Source of the DNA: Telluribacter roseus
Lineage (GTDB): Bacteria > Bacteroidota > Bacteroidia > Cytophagales > Spirosomataceae
Reading direction: 5' to 3'
Length of the DNA stretch: 64,000 nucleotides
Assembly (NCBI RefSeq): GCF_017355915.2
Contig: NZ_JAFEUV020000003.1
Span: 504,858-568,857 of the forward strand
The first letter of the stretch is position 1, and each line of letters starts with the position of its first letter. The position numbers were made by a program, and so were the translations under genes. Positions 61,045-64,000 of this stretch are shown piece after piece. The notes under the pieces are model-generated. The model did not search any database. It saw only the letters and a program-made list of their open reading frames with translations, and was not told the DNA's origin.

Positions 61045-62463
61045 TTAATAACCTGGGTTTTGGGAGCCTCTCAGGGCCTGATTTCGCTGTATTTCGCTCT
61101 GCGGAATAGGCCATAGCTGAAACTTGGTATTCCAGTTCGGGGAGAATGCCGACATTACCGGATCCAGACGGCCCGTACGCTTAAGGTCAAACCAGCGGTG
61201 GCCTTCAAAGGCCAGCTCGTAGAGGCGCTCATTTTCGATGGTGGTCAGAGCCTGTTCCTGAGTAGTCAGTGTGACAGCAGGCGCTTTGGCCCGGGTACGA
61301 AGTACATTGATATCAGCCTGAGCGCCGTTGTTACCGGTCAGACGCCCCAGACGAGCACGGGCTTCGGCCCGGATCAGGTACATTTCGGCCAGTCTGAATA
61401 TGTGAATGTTGTTGTTGGCATCGTCAGGTGCTCCATACTTCCGCACGGTCCAGCCGTTGTCGTTACCACGCTGCTGGGTAGAGTTGAAGCTGATCGTCTG
61501 CCTGCGTTCCCCGGCGGCATTGGAGATAAGCTCCTGAATAATCTTGTTGGAAGGAATCACTTCACGACGACCTACCAGAATGTTGTTCAGGCCAAAGGTA
61601 GAGGTACCGGGATCATCGCTGGAGTTATTGGCGTAAGCCACTTCCAGAATGGTCTCATCATCGTACTCCGTAGAAATAACGTCGGCAAAAGCGGCAGGAA
61701 GCGTTTGACGGCCACTACTGATTACTTCGGTAGCCGACTGTTCAGCTTTGGTCCAATCCTGCTGGTAGAGGTAGTACCGGGCCAGGGCAGCCCGGGCGGC
61801 GTTTTTGGTAGCAAAGGTCTTGCTCGTAACCCGATCACCGTAGGTTTCGGGTAGGTCAGGAAGAGCAGCCTGGTAGTCAGCCAGTACCGCCTGTAGTATA
61901 TCCTCCCGGCTGGCGCGGGGAATGTTACGGTTAGTGGCAATGTCGGTAGTGGTTACCCGCGGAATGCCCCCATACGTATGAACCCCAACGAAGTAGGCAA
62001 AGCCCCGCAGCAACCGCGCTTCGGCCAGTACCTGCTTGCGTGTAGCCTCGGTAACACCAGGCACCGAGCCAATACGTTCTTCTATGAAGTTGGCCAGATA
62101 TACGGTATTATAAATAGCGCCCCAAAGTGCCTCGGCCGCCGCGTTGGCCGCCGTGATCTGTTTATTACCTAACTCATTATACAGCGTAAATGTACCGTTG
62201 TGCTGGATATAATCAGCGGTGAAGTCACCGGCTATGACCATGGGAGCACCCATGCCCCGGAAGGCATTGTACAAGCCCAGGCGTACGGGCTGAACATCCG
62301 AGGCTTCATTGAGCACCAGCTCATCTACCAGCAGATCCACCGGGTCAGGTTGTAGTACTTCCCGGCAGGAGGTAGCCAAGAGCAGGAGGGCCGCCAGTAG
62401 CGGAAATGCCTTCCTGGCCCGGGTTAACGAACTATATATGGTATGCTTGGCAAGAATAGTCAT
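61045..62463 (-). CDS. RagB/SusD family nutrient-uptake outer-membrane protein
   Basis: This 472-residue protein has a lipobox (ATSC, about residue 33), a SusD-like N-terminal helix-rich TPR region (LFIEER-like, AEARLLRGFAYFVGVHTYGG at about 147-166) and a C-terminal part with EMYLIRAEARARLGRL, NVLRTRAKAP and ERLYELAFEGHRWFDLKRTGRLD. It caps the SusC pore and delivers ligand. It follows SusC directly (22 bases). Confidence 0.96.
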   Translation of the reverse strand: MTILAKHTIYSSLTRARKAFPLLAALLLLATSCREVLQPDPVDLLVDELVLNEASDVQPVRLGLYNAFRGMGAPMVIAGDFTADYIQHNGTFTLYNELGNKQITAANAAAEALWGAIYNTVYLANFIEERIGSVPGVTEATRKQVLAEARLLRGFAYFVGVHTYGGIPRVTTTDIATNRNIPRASREDILQAVLADYQAALPDLPETYGDRVTSKTFATKNAARAALARYYLYQQDWTKAEQSATEVISSGRQTLPAAFADVISTEYDDETILEVAYANNSSDDPGTSTFGLNNILVGRREVIPSNKIIQELISNAAGERRQTISFNSTQQRGNDNGWTVRKYGAPDDANNNIHIFRLAEMYLIRAEARARLGRLTGNNGAQADINVLRTRAKAPAVTLTTQEQALTTIENERLYELAFEGHRWFDLKRTGRLDPVMSAFSPNWNTKFQLWPIPQSEIQRNQALRGSQNPGY

Positions 62464-62485
62464 GTATATGATGATTAACTGTTGA

Positions 62486-64000
62486 TCAGAACGTAATAGT
62501 AGCCCCTAGTAGCATGGTCTTGACCTGTGGCAGCGTAAAGTAATCGATGCCCTGAGCAGCCGTGGAGCCATCCAGTGTACTTACTTCCGGATCGGCGCCC
62601 GAGTAGGGGGTAAACGTCAGCAGGTTGGTACCCGACACAAACACCCGTACCGTGCTCAGCTTAGCCCGGCTTACCCACTTTGGTGGTACCGTGTAGCCAA
62701 ACGACAGGTTCTTAAGGCGGATATACGAGCCATCCTCCAGGAAGCGACTGCTGTGGTAGTTATTGTAGGTGTTGCCGAATACGTAGCGAGGTACATCCGT
62801 AACATCTCCTTCCTGCCGCCAGCGGCGCAGAGCGGCCACACTCTGGTTATTTTCTATGTCAGCTCCGGTATTGACCAGTGTTGTATTGGTAAAGTTCAGG
62901 GTCTTGTTGCCGTACATGAACTGGAAGAAAACACTCAGGTCAAACCCTTTCCAGGTAACGCGGTTGGTGAGGCCACCAAAAAACTTGGGCTGGGCGGTAC
63001 CAATCACCTGACCGTCTTCGGGGGTAATACGCCCGTCGCCGTTAAGATCTTCATAAATAGCATCACCGGTGGCTGGGTCAACCCCCAGGAACTTGAGGCC
63101 CCAGAAAGTACCCAATGGCTGCCCCTGCAGAATAGCGTTGGTAGCCCCCACACCGTTGGCTTCGTACCCGCGGTATAGCGTATCCTGGTTAGCCAGGGAA
63201 ACTACTTTGTTAATATTTTTGGTGATATTCAGGTCGGTTGTCCAGCGTACAGCCCGATCAACGTTAACGGTCGAAGCCGTAAACTCAAAGCCTTTGTTGG
63301 AGATTTGACCGATGTTACCCTGTATGCTACCAAAGCCCGTAGTAAGTGGTATGGGCTCCGCGAAGAGCAGGTTATCGGTAAGGTTGCTGTACACATCAGC
63401 GATCAGCGACAGGCGCCCGTTGAAGAACGACGCGTCAAAACCTACGTTAGCCTCACGGGTGCGCTCCCACTGCAGGTTAGGGTTGCTGAGGTTGGAGGGT
63501 CCTACTCCGGTAGCTCCGTTGTAGGTGACACTACCCCAGGTCCCCAGAAAAGCGAAGCTGCCGATGCGCTCGTTACCGGTAAAGCCAACGCTACCCCGGA
63601 GCTTGAGATCGCTGATAAAGTCCAGCGACTGCATGAATGGCTCCTGCGAAATCCGCCATCCGGCCGATAGGGAAGGGAAAAAGCCGAAGCGGCGATTCTG
63701 CCCAAACCGGGACGAACCATCGTAGCGGGCCGTAAAGCCAAACAGGTACCGGTCGTCGTAGTCATACTTTACTTCTCCAAAGAAAGACACCAGGCCATTC
63801 TGCCCGAAGCCGGAACTACCGGCATCCACAATACCCGCTGAGCCTATGTACGTAAAGTCATCACTCGGAAATATACGTCCCTGAACCGATGAAGAGCGTC
63901 CCTGAGTATGGATGATTTCGTTACCGAGCAGGGTATTGAAGTGGTGCTTGTTGTTTAGCGTCAGGTAGTAGGTAAATACGTTGGAGTTGATAAGGGTGTA
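62486..64000 (-). CDS. SusC/RagA family TonB-linked outer-membrane transporter, C-terminal part
   Basis: The frame stays open to the right edge; upstream of base 63,829 it reads TYIGSAGIVDAGSSGFGQNG and similar, so the gene continues beyond the window. At least 504 C-terminal residues are visible, all barrel strands: GFTARYDGSSRFGQNRRFG, SAGWRISQEPF, LRGSVGFTGNERIG, YIRLKNLSFGYTVP and the C-terminal MLLGATITF. It imports a nutrient across the outer membrane with TonB energy, together with SusD. Confidence 0.95.
   Translation of the reverse strand, partial: YTLINSNVFTYYLTLNNKHHFNTLLGNEIIHTQGRSSSVQGRIFPSDDFTYIGSAGIVDAGSSGFGQNGLVSFFGEVKYDYDDRYLFGFTARYDGSSRFGQNRRFGFFPSLSAGWRISQEPFMQSLDFISDLKLRGSVGFTGNERIGSFAFLGTWGSVTYNGATGVGPSNLSNPNLQWERTREANVGFDASFFNGRLSLIADVYSNLTDNLLFAEPIPLTTGFGSIQGNIGQISNKGFEFTASTVNVDRAVRWTTDLNITKNINKVVSLANQDTLYRGYEANGVGATNAILQGQPLGTFWGLKFLGVDPATGDAIYEDLNGDGRITPEDGQVIGTAQPKFFGGLTNRVTWKGFDLSVFFQFMYGNKTLNFTNTTLVNTGADIENNQSVAALRRWRQEGDVTDVPRYVFGNTYNNYHSSRFLEDGSYIRLKNLSFGYTVPPKWVSRAKLSTVRVFVSGTNLLTFTPYSGADPEVSTLDGSTAAQGIDYFTLPQVKTMLLGATITF

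Noticed and set aside
63829-63829. Start of the SusC gene
   Set aside because: The codon is an internal GTG and the frame remains open to the window edge with SusC-like sequence.

Overview
The window comes from a member of the Bacteroidota, most likely the order Cytophagales (Spirosoma/Dyadobacter-type relatives). The evidence is a SusC/SusD pair, a protease with a type IX secretion (T9SS) sorting tail, a T9SS plug protein, a PUR-type DUF3276 protein, Bacteroidota-style integrase and DUF2693 genes, TAnnTTTG-type promoter boxes, and few Shine-Dalgarno sequences. No database search was possible; family names come from recognising motifs by eye.

Bases 1-3770 are the end of an AT-rich integrated element. 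It carries a partial unknown gene, an HPD-less J-domain-like gene and a GrpE-like gene (an accessory Hsp70-cofactor cassette), a decayed DUF6804 gene, a tyrosine recombinase, and a 3' tRNA(CAU) fragment that marks the attachment site. Bases 3967-7735 hold redox housekeeping: GNAT, an F420-type NADP oxidoreductase, pirin, a Crp/Fnr regulator and a zinc-free alcohol dehydrogenase. Bases 7931-8452 hold two unannotated paralogous 43-residue genes. Next come a MarR regulator with matched operator sites, a glycosyltransferase/deacetylase/methyltransferase trio, and a LytS/LytTR two-component pair. A lower-GC patch (about 15,350-18,190) contains a broken LytTR copy split by an SGNH hydrolase gene, and an unknown membrane protein.

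Bases 18,191-40,499 are mostly chromosomal: GH92 mannosidase, a lactonase-like hydrolase, patatin, YfhO, PfkA, YdcF, a TlpA-type thioredoxin, DUF58, RlpA, a PUR protein, YchF, the T9SS plug, an M20 peptidase, Uma2 and an ABC-F ATPase, with several strong terminators.

Bases 40,628-57,037 form a complete nitrate assimilation cluster. CobA and a CysG N-terminal-type protein make siroheme, and MobA finishes the molybdenum cofactor. An outer-membrane channel and NarK bring in nitrate. A fused molybdopterin/FAD/[2Fe-2S] enzyme reduces nitrate and NirBD reduces nitrite to ammonium. A nitrate-reductase-associated protein and a rubredoxin fusion are candidate accessory factors, and a NarX/NarL-like pair probably senses nitrate.

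Bases 57,207-64,000 hold a secreted M43 metalloprotease, two surface lipoproteins and a SusD/SusC pair; SusC runs off the right edge. This looks like a nutrient-uptake locus, possibly for peptides because no glycoside hydrolase is present.
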